Below are positions 1 through 8,674 of a stretch of 64,000 nt of DNA, piece after piece. Where the stretch lies: the NCBI RefSeq assembly GCF_901827185.1, contig NZ_LR594673.1, positions 186,001 through 250,000 of the forward strand. The letters are read 5' to 3'. This stretch comes from Variovorax sp. PBL-E5. Its GTDB lineage: Bacteria; Pseudomonadota; Gammaproteobacteria; Burkholderiales; Burkholderiaceae_C. Made by a program: the position numbers and the translations under genes. Position 1 is the stretch's first letter, and each line of letters opens with the position of its first letter. A model generated the notes under the pieces. The model saw only the letters and a list, made by a program, of their open reading frames with translations, made no database searches and was not told the origin of the DNA.

Positions 1-587
1 CGCCGCTGTTGCCTGCGATCCGCAGCTTCGTGCGCGTGGCGCCCGACGTCCATCTGCAGATCGTGATGGACACGCCCGCGGGCATGGAGCAGCGCGTGCT
101 CGACGGCAGCCTGCATCTCGCGCTCGGACCCTTTCCCGATCGCGTCGCAGGCCTCGACTACAGGACCCTCTACCGCGAGGAGCAGTTGCTGTACTGCGCC
201 TCGCCGCACCCGGTCTACTCCTGCCCGCCGGGCCCGCGCCAGCTCGAGGAGATCAGCCGCTCCAAGCTGGCGGCGCGCACCTATCTCGGCGGCCAGGAGC
301 TGACGCTGCTGCAGATCGCCGAAGCGGCTGCCTCGGTCGACAACGTCGAGGGCCGCGCATTGCTGATCCTGTCAGGCAACTACCTTGGCTTCCTGCCGGC
401 GCACTATGCGCATCCGTGGGAACAGAGCGGCCTGCTCAAGCGCATCAATCCGCATCGCCTTCGCACGCATCTCGAGTTCAAGGCCATCCGGCGCCACAGT
501 CCGCAACCGGCTCGCGCAGTCCAGGGCTTTCTGGACCACCTGGTGTCCGCGAGTCAGCAGCGCAAGCGGCCCGCTGGCAAGCTCTGA
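1..587 (+). CDS. LysR-type transcriptional regulator, C-terminal effector domain (5' end outside window)
   Basis: The frame is open from the window edge (codons in phase with position 3) to the TGA at 585-587, about 194 residues. It matches the periplasmic-binding-like effector domain of LysR regulators: it begins with the usual L-P-A-I-R-S-F motif that follows the linker, then a hydrophobic strand, and ends in a basic tail. The N-terminal winged helix-turn-helix must lie upstream of the window. It points toward, and ends 13 bp from, the flavoprotein gene on the opposite strand, so the two are convergent and this regulator probably controls something to its left. The effector cannot be told from sequence. 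Confidence 0.85.
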   Translation, partial: PLLPAIRSFVRVAPDVHLQIVMDTPAGMEQRVLDGSLHLALGPFPDRVAGLDYRTLYREEQLLYCASPHPVYSCPPGPRQLEEISRSKLAARTYLGGQELTLLQIAEAAASVDNVEGRALLILSGNYLGFLPAHYAHPWEQSGLLKRINPHRLRTHLEFKAIRRHSPQPARAVQGFLDHLVSASQQRKRPAGKL

Positions 588-599
588 AAAAAAGCAGCC

Positions 600-1754
600 T
601 CAATGGGGCCGCAGCATCCGCGCGACCTCTTCGGCAAGCGCGAGCGAGGCGGTGATGCCCGGGCTCTCGATGCCGAAGAGCTGGACCAGCCCCGGCAGGC
701 CATGCCGCTCGGGACCGCTGATCTCGAAGTCGTTGGCATCGAGCCCCGCACCGCCGCGCGCAAGCTTGGGACGCATGCCCGAGTAGGCCGGCTGCAGTGC
801 ACCGTCGGGCAGGGCAGGCCAGTAGCTCCGGATGGCTTCGTAGAAGACATCGGCGCGCCGCGGATCGACGCGGTAGTCGGGCGCGTCATGGATCGCTGCG
901 GCCGGATCGACGGATTCGGTGTCGGGACCGAAGCGTGCCTGGCCGCCCATGTCGAGCGTCAGATGGACGCCGAGGCCGCCGCCCGAGGGCACCGGATAGA
1001 TCAGATGGCGAAAGGGCGGCCGTCGCCCGGCGACGGTGAAGTAATTGCCCTTGAGCCAGAGCGCGGGCGGCACGTGGCGCGCGTCCAGTTCCTCGATGCC
1101 GGCCGCCACGTGCTGCGCCTGCAGTCCGGCGGCATTGACGAGATGCGTGCAAGCCAGTTCGAACTCGCCGTCGGCGCCGCGTGTGCGCACCCGCCAGCCA
1201 TCGCCATCGCGGTTGGCGCCGACGAAGGCGGTGCCGGTCGACAGCACCGCGCCGTCGCGCTCCGCATCTCCCAGACAGGCGAGCATGAGCGCATGCGTGT
1301 CGATGATGCCGGTGGCTGGCGACCACAGCGCGGCGAGGCAGCGCAGTTCGGGCTCGAGCGCGTGCGCTGCGTCGGCGGCCAGCCATTGCAGCGCTTCGTC
1401 GGGCGCGGTGAGTCCGTTGGCGACGGCGCGCTCGGCGATCACTCCGAGCGCATCGACGTGCGCCGGCTCGGTCGCCACGATCAGCTTGCCGACGCGGCGA
1501 TGCTCGACGCCGTGCGTGCGGCAGTAGTCGTAGAGCATGCGCCGGCCCGCGACGCAGCTGCGTGCCTTGAGCGTGCCCGGCGCGTAGTACATGCCCGCAT
1601 GGATCACCTCGCTGTTGCGCGACGAGGTGCCAGTGCCGATGGCATCGGCGCGCTCCAGGATCAGCAGCTCGCCGGCCTGCGGCGCGAGCTGGCGTGCAAT
1701 CGCGAGGCCGACGATGCCGGCTCCGACGACGATGGTATGGATGCGCTCGGCCAC
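600..1754 (-). CDS. FAD-dependent oxidoreductase, L-2-hydroxyglutarate oxidase (LhgO)-like
   Basis: 384 residues. A dinucleotide-binding motif G-A-G-I-V-G at residues 11-16 is followed by the acidic residue of the second strand (L-I-L-E-R, about 36). A T-S-S-R-N-S-E-V-I-H motif near 45-55 is characteristic of the LhgO branch of the DAO superfamily, where the flavin is held near a conserved His. Known members oxidise L-2-hydroxyglutarate to 2-oxoglutarate and pass electrons to quinone or oxygen. The length is normal for the family and no signal peptide is present, so a cytoplasmic or inner-membrane-associated location is likely. It stands alone. A related 2-hydroxy-acid oxidase activity is possible, and only the family is certain. 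Confidence 0.85.
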   Translation of the reverse strand: MAERIHTIVVGAGIVGLAIARQLAPQAGELLILERADAIGTGTSSRNSEVIHAGMYYAPGTLKARSCVAGRRMLYDYCRTHGVEHRRVGKLIVATEPAHVDALGVIAERAVANGLTAPDEALQWLAADAAHALEPELRCLAALWSPATGIIDTHALMLACLGDAERDGAVLSTGTAFVGANRDGDGWRVRTRGADGEFELACTHLVNAAGLQAQHVAAGIEELDARHVPPALWLKGNYFTVAGRRPPFRHLIYPVPSGGGLGVHLTLDMGGQARFGPDTESVDPAAAIHDAPDYRVDPRRADVFYEAIRSYWPALPDGALQPAYSGMRPKLARGGAGLDANDFEISGPERHGLPGLVQLFGIESPGITASLALAEEVARMLRPH

Positions 1755-1824
1755 GGACTCCTTCGATAGGGCGAAGCCTTCTTCGCGATCGGTATTGGAT
1801 CAGAAGCCATGCGGCGCTTGCGCA

Positions 1825-4383
1825 TCAGGGCGAGGGCTTCACCACGGCCAGGTTGTAGGGCCGTGCGCCGACGTTGAACGGGCTTCCGGCGAAACTGGTG
1901 AGTGCGCCCGTCAGCGGATCGACGTGGGCCAGCGCAACGGTGATGTTGATGAAGCTCCCCACATAGGCCAGGCCACCCGTCGAATCGAAGGTGGTGTAGA
2001 AGACGCCCGAGCCGTCCAGGTACGAATCGGCCGGCACATTGGTGAGCGCGCCCGTGTCGGCATCAATGCTGAAGACCACCACCGGGCCGTTGTGGCCGTT
2101 GGCGTTGCCGGTGCTGGCATACACGAATGTACCGGCCGGGTTGACCGTGATCGCCTGCCATCCCGCAGCGGTGTACGACCCGGTGAACGGGCTGCCGGTC
2201 AGGGGCGTGAGCGCGCCGGTGCTGGGGTTGATGCTGAAGCCCGAGATGCTGCCTTCGAAGTTCGCCACATAGGCGAAGGTGCCGGCCGGATTGACTGCGA
2301 CGGAGTAGGGACTGCCGGCGGTGGCGAACGGACTGCCTGTGATTTCGGTGAGCGCGCCGGTGGACTGATTGATGCTGTAGCCCGAAACGTTGCCGCCGTT
2401 CTGGTTCGCGACATAGGCGAAGGTGCCTGCGGAATTGATGGCGATGCGGATCGGAATGACGCCTGCGGCGAACGGGCTGCCCGTGATCTCGGTGAGCGCG
2501 CCGGTGGTCTGGTCGATGCGGTAGGCCGAGACGTTGGCACCCTGCCTGTTCGCCACGTAAGCGAAGGTTCCCGCTGGATTGACCGTGATGGAACCCGGCT
2601 GCGCGCCGCCCGCGAACGGACTTCCCGTCAACGCAGTGAGGGTGCCGGTGGACTGATTGACGCTGTAAGCCGAGATGTTGTTGGTGGCCTGATTCGTCGC
2701 ATAGAGGAAAGTGCCGCCTGGCGTGGTCGCGCTCGCGACCCAGCGGTCGTCGGTGCCGGCGGCGAACGGGCTTCCGGGAATGGTCGTGTGCACGCCAGTG
2801 GCCGTATCGACGCGATAGCCCAGGACCCTGTTGTTGCCATAGTCCGGCACATAGACGAAGACCGGCTGCGGCGTGAGGGCGCACGCGACGCTGACGTTGG
2901 TGACATTGACCGCCACATTGGCGCCCGCGCCGTTGGTCACCGTGCAGGTCTGCCCGACAGGCTGCGTGTTCACGGTGACGTTGTAGGTGCTGGACCAGGC
3001 GACCGGTGTGGAGAAGGTAAAGCTCCCGTTGGCGTTGACGACGAGCGTATCGGCGCCGTTGTTCTGCAGCGCAAGCGTGCCGGTCAGGCCGCTGACCGTC
3101 CCGCCGATGGTGTAGGTGTTGGTCGAGCAGGTGACATTGACGTTGGTGACGTTGGCCGCCAGATTGGACTGCGTGCCGTTCGTGACCGTGCAGGTCTGGC
3201 CCGCGGGCTGCGTGTTGACAGTGACGTTGCTGCTGCCGTGCCAGGCCACCGGCGTGGCGAAGGTGAAGGCACCATTGGCGCTGACGGTCTTCGTGTCAGC
3301 GCCGTTGTTCTGCAGCATGAGCGTGCCGGTCAGCCCGGCGACCGTGCCGCCGACCGTGTAGGTGATGGCGGAACAGGTGACGCCGATGTTCGAGACGCTG
3401 GCCGTGATGCCGGCGCCCGTGCCGTTGGACACCGTGCAGATCTTGCCCGCAGGCTGCGTGCCCACGGTGACGCTGTAGTTGCCGGCGACCGGCGTCGGGA
3501 AGGTGAAGTTGCCGTTGGCGTTGGTGGTGAAGGCATGGCCGCCGTTGAGCAGCAGCGTGACCGAATCGCCCGGCGAGAGTCCCGACACCGTGCCGCCGAT
3601 GTTGTAGGCCGTGGTCGAGGTCACGGCAGAGCCGCCGCCTGCCGTCGTCGGCAACGTGACCAGCACCAGCGGGCCGATCGATCCCGGCGCCTGAAGCTGC
3701 ACGCTGGTCGGGGTCGCCGTGAACAGGTAGGCATCGAAGAAGGCGTCCAGGCCCTGGCCGTCCGCGGCGAAGGTCGAGGTGGTCGGATCGAAGCCATTCG
3801 TGCTGACACCATAGGTGGACTGCAGCACCTGCAGCAGCGGCGCGATCAGCAGCGAGGTCCTGGCCTGCTGGTATTGCGCGGCGCTGACCTTCGACAGCAG
3901 CGCGAGCACGTGGGCGTTGTCGGCCGGCGCCGAAGTGTCGAGCACGAGGCCTGCGGCCGCATAGGCGAGCATGGTGGTCAGCGGGTCGACGTTGACCACG
4001 CCATCGATGACCGGCGTGCCCTGCGGCGGAATGGCCACGGCTTCCAGCGGCGCGCCGGCGGGCGTGGTGTAGCCCGCCAGAAAGACCGCGGCGGACCCGG
4101 CCGCACAGGCTGTGGTGTCCATGGAATAGCTGCCGTCGCTGGCCGTGGTGGTCGACGCGCAGACCTTGCCGGTCGCGTCCTGCACCTGGACCGTTTGTCC
4201 GGCCACGGGATGGCCATAGGCTGCGGTGCCGCTGATCTTGTAGGTCGGCGCGGGTGTGCTCGGTGCCGCGGGCGCGATCAGCGGGAACGACGCGCCGCCG
4301 CCTCCTCCTCCTCCTCCGCAGGCGGCCAGCGTCAGCGTCAACAAGGTACCGGCCGCGAGGCCCAGGAGTTTGCGTGGGTGCAT
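1825..4383 (-). CDS. Large lipoprotein: repeat domains plus lactonase-like beta-propeller
   Basis: 852 residues from the ATG at 4383. This start gives a clean lipoprotein signal (basic M-H-P-R-K, hydrophobic core, L-A-A-C lipobox with Cys22), followed by a run of glycines as linker. An ATG 24 codons upstream is also open. Residues about 45-110 look like a carboxypeptidase-regulatory or transthyretin-like fold. Three ~85-residue repeats follow (each starts G-G-T-V-x-G-L and ends in a V-T-C-S-like strand). The last ~330 residues are 6-7 beta-propeller repeats with G-T-F-A-Y-V-A-N and I-T-G-S-P-F-A motifs, as in the 6-phosphogluconolactonase/YVTN family. It is probably an outer-membrane-anchored, periplasmic or surface adhesion/binding protein. 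An enzymatic lactonase role is unproven. No good ribosome site is seen, so the start is moderately certain. Confidence 0.85.
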   Translation of the reverse strand: MHPRKLLGLAAGTLLTLTLAACGGGGGGGGASFPLIAPAAPSTPAPTYKISGTAAYGHPVAGQTVQVQDATGKVCASTTTASDGSYSMDTTACAAGSAAVFLAGYTTPAGAPLEAVAIPPQGTPVIDGVVNVDPLTTMLAYAAAGLVLDTSAPADNAHVLALLSKVSAAQYQQARTSLLIAPLLQVLQSTYGVSTNGFDPTTSTFAADGQGLDAFFDAYLFTATPTSVQLQAPGSIGPLVLVTLPTTAGGGSAVTSTTAYNIGGTVSGLSPGDSVTLLLNGGHAFTTNANGNFTFPTPVAGNYSVTVGTQPAGKICTVSNGTGAGITASVSNIGVTCSAITYTVGGTVAGLTGTLMLQNNGADTKTVSANGAFTFATPVAWHGSSNVTVNTQPAGQTCTVTNGTQSNLAANVTNVNVTCSTNTYTIGGTVSGLTGTLALQNNGADTLVVNANGSFTFSTPVAWSSTYNVTVNTQPVGQTCTVTNGAGANVAVNVTNVSVACALTPQPVFVYVPDYGNNRVLGYRVDTATGVHTTIPGSPFAAGTDDRWVASATTPGGTFLYATNQATNNISAYSVNQSTGTLTALTGSPFAGGAQPGSITVNPAGTFAYVANRQGANVSAYRIDQTTGALTEITGSPFAAGVIPIRIAINSAGTFAYVANQNGGNVSGYSINQSTGALTEITGSPFATAGSPYSVAVNPAGTFAYVANFEGSISGFSINPSTGALTPLTGSPFTGSYTAAGWQAITVNPAGTFVYASTGNANGHNGPVVVFSIDADTGALTNVPADSYLDGSGVFYTTFDSTGGLAYVGSFINITVALAHVDPLTGALTSFAGSPFNVGARPYNLAVVKPSP

Positions 4384-4931
4384 GAGGAAGAGGAAAGAGA
4401 CTGGGGAATGAGGTGCCGCTCGGCCGTTCCTCCCTGCGGGTAGCATCGACCACATTGCGCAGCCGGAGCATGCGCTCCATTTTCAAATGTCAAAAAAGCT
4501 GCACGCGGCCAGCGTGAATTTGTTGGGAGTTCGCAGGACTTCAAGCAGAAGCAGTCGATGGCAATGAATAACTAAGTAGTCATGCTGCGTGGCTCCGACG
4601 CGACGCGCGCCGGATCGGGCGGTGGAATGGCCGCCGAGCTCGCGGGCTTCGCCAGAGCGAGTTGCGCAAATGGGGCGATCTGATCCAGCAGGCGGGCATC
4701 GAGTTGAAGTGATGCCCGGGGTTCGTTTCATTGAAAATACAATCTATCTTATGTTAATAATTTTTGCCAGTCGCACGCTGCGTGCCGAAAACCTGAGAAG
4801 CCACCGCCCCTGAAAATCACGCGCGACTGGGCATCAGTTCCATCAAGTCATCGGGTTAACCCTTAGTCAAGGCCGTACAATAGCCCCTCGCGCACCTTCT
4901 GCGCGCTTCGGTTATTTCCGGCTCAGGCCCC
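4384..4931. other. 548-bp intergenic region with AT-rich patches
   Basis: No intact gene is evident here between the divergent beta-propeller lipoprotein and the YgjV-like gene. It contains the broken TTT gene tail at 4610-4712. An AT-rich stretch follows at 4727-4768, with a promoter-like TTGAAA (4731-4736) and TAATAA (4755-4760) separated by 18 bp. Farther down lie a 10-bp palindrome GGGTTAACCC (4853-4862) and a TACAAT hexamer (4876-4881) that could be the -10 element of the downstream gene. Local GC is well below that of the neighbours. The promoter calls are by eye only. Confidence 0.4.
4610..4712 (+). pseudogene. C-terminal remnant of a TTT-family (Bug) binding protein gene
   Basis: Positions 4659-4712 translate to 17 residues and a stop, K-W-G-D-L-I-Q-Q-A-G-I-E-L-K at the end. 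This is the characteristic C-terminus of Bug/TctC proteins; compare R-W-G-E-L-I-R-S-A-G-I-K-L-E, the end of the intact gene at 25630-26613. The preceding frame (about 4610-4658) reads A-E-L-A-G-F-A-R-A, which also fits the family, so one base (a G near 4658) appears to have been lost. Nothing upstream of about 4610 looks homologous, so only ~35 codons survive. It is a relic of an eleventh TTT gene. Confidence 0.65.
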
Positions 4932-5456
4932 ATGGACGCGTCTCACCTCATTGATGCCACCGGCATCGTTGCTCTTTCCCTGAATGTTCGAGGACTTGTC
5001 GGCGCCAGCGACAAGTCACTGCGGCGCTCCACCGGCATTGCTTCCGCGATCTGGGCAGTCAATAATTTTCTGCTGGGCGCCCACACCGCCGCAGCGCTGA
5101 GCATGGTCTCCGTCGGACGGCAAGCGTCGGCCGAAGCCGTGCAGGACCGAACGTCGCGCACGCGCCTGCTGGCATTCGCGGCCGTGATCGCCATCACGCT
5201 CACCGCGAGCATCCTCACTTGGAATGGATGGGCCACCCTCTGTACCGGGGCGGGCTCCCTGGTCGGGACATGGGCCATGTTCTACCTGCGCGGCATGCAC
5301 CTGCGGCTGGCGATGGTGCTGGTTGCGTCGCTCTGGATGTACAACGCCTGGGCCTACAACTCCTGGTGGCAGATGATCGCCAATCTCGCCTCGGGCGGCG
5401 CGGCGTCGTATGGCGCCTGGCGCGCACGCCAGATGTCGATTCAGGCTCCGGCCTGA
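4932..5456 (+). CDS. YgjV-like inner-membrane protein
   Basis: 174 residues with several hydrophobic helices (about 10-28, 38-55, 78-97, 100-118 and 128-150). Its spacing and motifs (L-S-L-N-V-R-G-L near the N-terminus, W-A-V-N-N-F-L-L-G-A-H-T in the second helix) match the YgjV family of small inner-membrane proteins of unknown function, and the length is typical. The only visible promoter signal is a TACAAT hexamer at 4876-4881. It is not obviously in an operon, because the next gene begins 309 bp downstream. Confidence 0.75.
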   Translation: MDASHLIDATGIVALSLNVRGLVGASDKSLRRSTGIASAIWAVNNFLLGAHTAAALSMVSVGRQASAEAVQDRTSRTRLLAFAAVIAITLTASILTWNGWATLCTGAGSLVGTWAMFYLRGMHLRLAMVLVASLWMYNAWAYNSWWQMIANLASGGAASYGAWRARQMSIQAPA

Positions 5457-5572
5457 AACGCGCGGCGAGACAAGCGCGGCAGTCCGGTACAACGGCATCC
5501 AGCCATCTGTCCGACCGGCGGGGACGCCGGGCGGTCGTGCTTCCTGCCGCCATGAGCGTCTTCTGAGGCCCG

Positions 5573-5722
5573 ATGCCGATCGTCCTGACCGAGGTCTTTC
5601 CGGTGGAATTGCACTCGACGGGCAGCAACCTTGCGCCGATCTGCTATGTCGAATTCAGCGTGCTGCTGATGCCAGGGATGCGCAGGATGCGCAGCGTCGA
5701 TTGGGTCCCGCTCACGGCGTGA
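5573..5722 (+). CDS. Candidate small protein, 49 residues, unknown
   Basis: An ATG at 5573 preceded by GAGG (5564-5567) opens a 49-codon frame ending in TGA at 5720-5722. The predicted protein has a mildly hydrophobic middle (I-C-Y-V-E-F-S-V-L-L) and a basic C-terminal third, and I recognise no family. It occupies the otherwise empty 309-bp gap between the YgjV-like gene and the methyltransferase gene, and I see nothing else in that gap. The ribosome site is rather close to the ATG. It may be a chance frame in high-GC DNA. Confidence 0.25.
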   Translation: MPIVLTEVFPVELHSTGSNLAPICYVEFSVLLMPGMRRMRSVDWVPLTA

Positions 5723-5765
5723 AAGCGAGTCGGCCGCGAGCACGAAACAGGCAGAATGGAAAGCG

Positions 5766-6626
5766 ATGAGCGACAAGCAGGATGCAGCACCGGACAGCAC
5801 CGCAGCGCGGGTCGCCCTGTGGCGCGCGCTGCATGTGGAGGCCGATCCGCCGCCGCATGTGCTGGCCGATGACATCGGCCTCCAGTTGCTCGCGCCCGAC
5901 CCGGACTGGCGCCGCCGCGGCGACATGGATCTGCAGTTCACGCGGCCCTTTCGCGCCTCCATCGTGGCGCGTGCGCGCTTCATCGAGGACCTGGTCGTCG
6001 AACAGGCCGGCCGCGGGCTGGCGCAGTATGTGATCCTCGGTGCCGGTCTCGACAGCTTCGCCCAGCGCAGGCCTGAGATCGCGTCGCATCTCAGGGTGTT
6101 CGAGATCGACCCGCCGGGCCCGCAGGCCTGGAAGCGCCGGCGCCTGGTGGAGCTCGGCTTCGGCATCCCGGACTGGCTGCGCTTCGTGCCGGTCGACTTC
6201 GAAGCCGGAGAGGCCTGGCGGAACAGGCTGGTGGCGGCCGGCTTCGATGAGCGCAAGCCGGCCATCGTGGTCTCCACGGGTGTCAGCATGTACCTCAGCA
6301 AGGAGGCGAATGCGGCGGCGTTGCGCGAGGTCGCGGCCCTCGCGCCGGGATCGACGCTCGCCATGACCTTCCTGCTCCCGCTGGAACTGGCGGACCCCGA
6401 GGTGCGTCCCGGGCTCGAGATGGCAGAGAAAGGCGCGCGCGCCAGCGGAACCCCCTTCCTCAGCTTCTTCACCCCGCCCCAGATCATGACGCTGGCCCGC
6501 GAAGCCGGCTTTGCCGAATCGCGTCATGTCTCGGCGGCCGACCTGACCCGGCGCTACTTCATGGGCAGGACCGATGGTCTGCGCCCGCCGAACCATGCGG
6601 AGGAGCTGCTGGTGGCAACGACATAG
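5766..6626 (+). CDS. Class I SAM-dependent methyltransferase (leucine carboxyl methyltransferase-like)
   Basis: 286 residues. The signature of the LCMT/PPM family is present: a R-A-R-F-I-E-D element near 60, the SAM-binding loop V-I-L-G-A-G-L-D-S-F at about 87-96, the acidic end of strand 2 (F-E-I-D-P) near 115, and a V-S-T-G-V-S-M-Y-L motif near 170. Bacterial members are O-methyltransferases of mostly unknown substrate and often sit beside polyketide or secondary-metabolite genes. No such context exists here. It is probably a cytoplasmic small-molecule O-methyltransferase. Confidence 0.85.
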   Translation: MSDKQDAAPDSTAARVALWRALHVEADPPPHVLADDIGLQLLAPDPDWRRRGDMDLQFTRPFRASIVARARFIEDLVVEQAGRGLAQYVILGAGLDSFAQRRPEIASHLRVFEIDPPGPQAWKRRRLVELGFGIPDWLRFVPVDFEAGEAWRNRLVAAGFDERKPAIVVSTGVSMYLSKEANAAALREVAALAPGSTLAMTFLLPLELADPEVRPGLEMAEKGARASGTPFLSFFTPPQIMTLAREAGFAESRHVSAADLTRRYFMGRTDGLRPPNHAEELLVATT

Positions 6627-6730
6627 CCTTCGCGGCCGGCGCAACGGCTGCAGCGGCCGATGTGAAAACGCACTTGGTACGGCACAAAAGTAGGTCCAAA
6701 ATCTACACATCACTGGACCCCGTTGCGAGC

Positions 6731-7495
6731 ATGGAACGTTTGCGAGCCATTGCGACCCCGGACGAGCCGGACCCATCGTTCTCAGTACCCTGCAGGCGAT
6801 GCGCTAGGCTGCTGCAGGAGGGGAACCGGTTTTGCCTGTTCTGTTTCGCGGACCAGTTGGCTCCGGTCGCTGTCGACAATGCACGACCGGCGATCGAGCC
6901 GCGAGACGGCATCCCGGCCAGCGATGAAGCGCCCGCTCCCGAGGGCTTCGACTTCATGGACACCGTGCAGCCTGGCGCGCAGGAAGGTGCAAGCGCCGCA
7001 GCAGCAGGGTCGGATTTCGAAACGGACCTTGTCGGATTCGATCCGTCCCGGGCAAGCCCGCCGCAGGCAGGCGGCGCAAAGACGCATTGGACGGCGCGTT
7101 TCGCGACCTCCCGACATCTGGCGATCGGCGCCGTGCCGGTGCTGGTCCTGATCGGGCTTGCTTTTCCGGAACTCGGCCGGATCGATGCCGATGATCGGAA
7201 ACCGGCTGCCAGGCCGCAAGCGCCCGAGCTCGCCGCCGAGCGCGTGCAGGCACCATCCATCCCGCGTGTTCAGCCTCAGCAGCCGCTGCCTGTGCCTCAG
7301 CCGCAACCTCTGCCTGCGCACGACGCGCGGGAGACCTTCAGCGCACTGGGACTGGACGAGACCGCTGCACGCCCATCGCCGCCACCGGCAGCGCCACCAC
7401 CCGTCGTTTCGGCACCTGCCGTCGCGGCGACGGTGACCGACGGCAAGGCATGCAGCGACGCGCTCGCGGCGCTGGCCCTGTGCACGCAGAAATAG
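6731..7495 (+). CDS. Zinc-ribbon / single-TM protein with proline-rich stalk and C-terminal Cys pair
   Basis: 254 residues from the ATG at 6731; a GTG at 6662 would add 23 residues. Cys21-x2-Cys24 and Cys35-x2-Cys38 form a compact zinc-ribbon-like knuckle near the N-terminus. A central hydrophobic helix (about 135-155) is followed by a proline/glutamine-rich stalk. The last 14 residues carry Cys241-x9-Cys251 around an alanine/leucine-rich stretch. The topology would put the zinc ribbon in the cytoplasm and the stalk and Cys pair in the periplasm. It lies 87 bp upstream of a TAXI binding protein that ends with the same Cys-x9-Cys pattern, which suggests they work together. No named family is recognised. 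Confidence 0.6.
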   Translation: MERLRAIATPDEPDPSFSVPCRRCARLLQEGNRFCLFCFADQLAPVAVDNARPAIEPRDGIPASDEAPAPEGFDFMDTVQPGAQEGASAAAAGSDFETDLVGFDPSRASPPQAGGAKTHWTARFATSRHLAIGAVPVLVLIGLAFPELGRIDADDRKPAARPQAPELAAERVQAPSIPRVQPQQPLPVPQPQPLPAHDARETFSALGLDETAARPSPPPAAPPPVVSAPAVAATVTDGKACSDALAALALCTQK

Positions 7496-7582
7496 AGGTG
7501 CGAACAGAGAGAAACAGCAAGCCCGAGCTGCAAGAATGAGCCAGCATCACTGGCGGTATCACCAACCCTGGATGGAGCCAGC

Positions 7583-8647
7583 ATGCCAATCAGATCCCTG
7601 CTGACAGGACTCTTGTGGACGGCCTGCCTCGCGTGCGCGGCAGCAGCGCCCCGGGCGGAATACAAGATCGTCACCGCGACGAAAACGGGCACCTACATCC
7701 AGATCGGCCAGGACCTGGCCAAGTGGGTCGCCGAGCCCGCCGACATCGGGCTGGAAGCGCTCGATTCGAAGGGCTCGGCGGAGAACGTCCAGCGCCTGCG
7801 CTACGAGCCCGGCGTCAAGCTGGCGCTGGTGCAGTCCGACGTCTACCAGGCCTTCCTGGACGAGGCGAAGGCCGGCAACGCCGATGCCGGCGACATCATC
7901 CGTCCTCTGCGCCTCATCATGCCGCTCTACGACGAAGAGATCTACTTCATCGTCCGCGCCGACTCGCCGCTCAACAGCATCCACGACATCAAGAACAAGA
8001 AGATCGCCGTCGGACCGCTGGGCAGCGGCACGGCCCTCACCTCCAGGACGCTCTACCAGCTGATGTTCGGCGAGCCGCTGCCGCCCGCCAACACGCAGTA
8101 CCTCAGCAACGAGGAGTCGCTGGCCCGGCTCACGGTCGACAAGTCGATCGACGTCGCCATCATCGTCGCCGGCCAGCCGGCCAAGCTGTTCACGGACATG
8201 AAGGCCGAGGCACGCAACTACATCAAGATCCTGAAGCTCGACGAGGCGGCGCCCGAGACGGCGCGCGCGAAGAAAGCCTACTTTCCCGCGGTGATCCGTT
8301 CCGCCAGTTATTCGACCTGGCTCAAGGACGACGTGCCCACCCTGACCGTGAAGGCCTACCTCGTCACCTACGACTACGGGCTGCAGTCGACAGTCGGAAA
8401 CCTGATGCGCTTCGCCGACTCCCTGTGCGCGAACTTCGACAAGCTGCAGGCCAACGGCCATCCCAAATGGAAGCAGGTGCGACTCGAGCTCCCTCCCCTG
8501 AACCAGGGATGGCGCTACTACCCGCCGATGGAAAAGCGCCTGCGCGCCTGCATCGCCCAGCGGGCGCCCTTCGGCGCCCCGACCGCCGCGCAATCATCGA
8601 GGACTTGCACGGAGCAGGAGCTGGTGCTGGGGATCTGCAAGCGGTGA
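7583..8647 (+). CDS. TAXI-family TRAP-type solute-binding protein
   Basis: 354 residues with a Sec signal peptide (about 1-25, cleaved near A-A-A-P-R-A). Mature residues Y-K-I-V-T-A-T-K-T-G-T-Y contain the G-x-Y motif typical of TAXI (TRAP-associated extracytoplasmic immunogenic) proteins, and a second lobe has I-A-V-G-P-L-G-S-G-T near 150. TAXI proteins deliver acidic substrates to fused DctQM permeases, but none is nearby. Unusually, the C-terminus ends in a short Cys342-x9-Cys352 element resembling the tail of the upstream gene product. It is probably co-transcribed with that gene and periplasmic. Confidence 0.85.
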   Translation: MPIRSLLTGLLWTACLACAAAAPRAEYKIVTATKTGTYIQIGQDLAKWVAEPADIGLEALDSKGSAENVQRLRYEPGVKLALVQSDVYQAFLDEAKAGNADAGDIIRPLRLIMPLYDEEIYFIVRADSPLNSIHDIKNKKIAVGPLGSGTALTSRTLYQLMFGEPLPPANTQYLSNEESLARLTVDKSIDVAIIVAGQPAKLFTDMKAEARNYIKILKLDEAAPETARAKKAYFPAVIRSASYSTWLKDDVPTLTVKAYLVTYDYGLQSTVGNLMRFADSLCANFDKLQANGHPKWKQVRLELPPLNQGWRYYPPMEKRLRACIAQRAPFGAPTAAQSSRTCTEQELVLGICKR

Positions 8648-8674
8648 ATCTTCAATGCCTGCAGGACGAGCCCC

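Noticed and set aside
1591..4443. 950-codon plus-strand open frame opposite the beta-propeller lipoprotein
   Set aside because: Its translation is a low-complexity Arg/Gly/Asp-rich mirror of the real gene, and the lipoprotein on the other strand has signal peptide, repeats and family motifs.
8648..8674. Terminator between the convergent TAXI and lipocalin-like genes
   Set aside because: No stable stem followed by a T-run is visible. The same was true at the other convergent junctions, so I list no intrinsic terminators.
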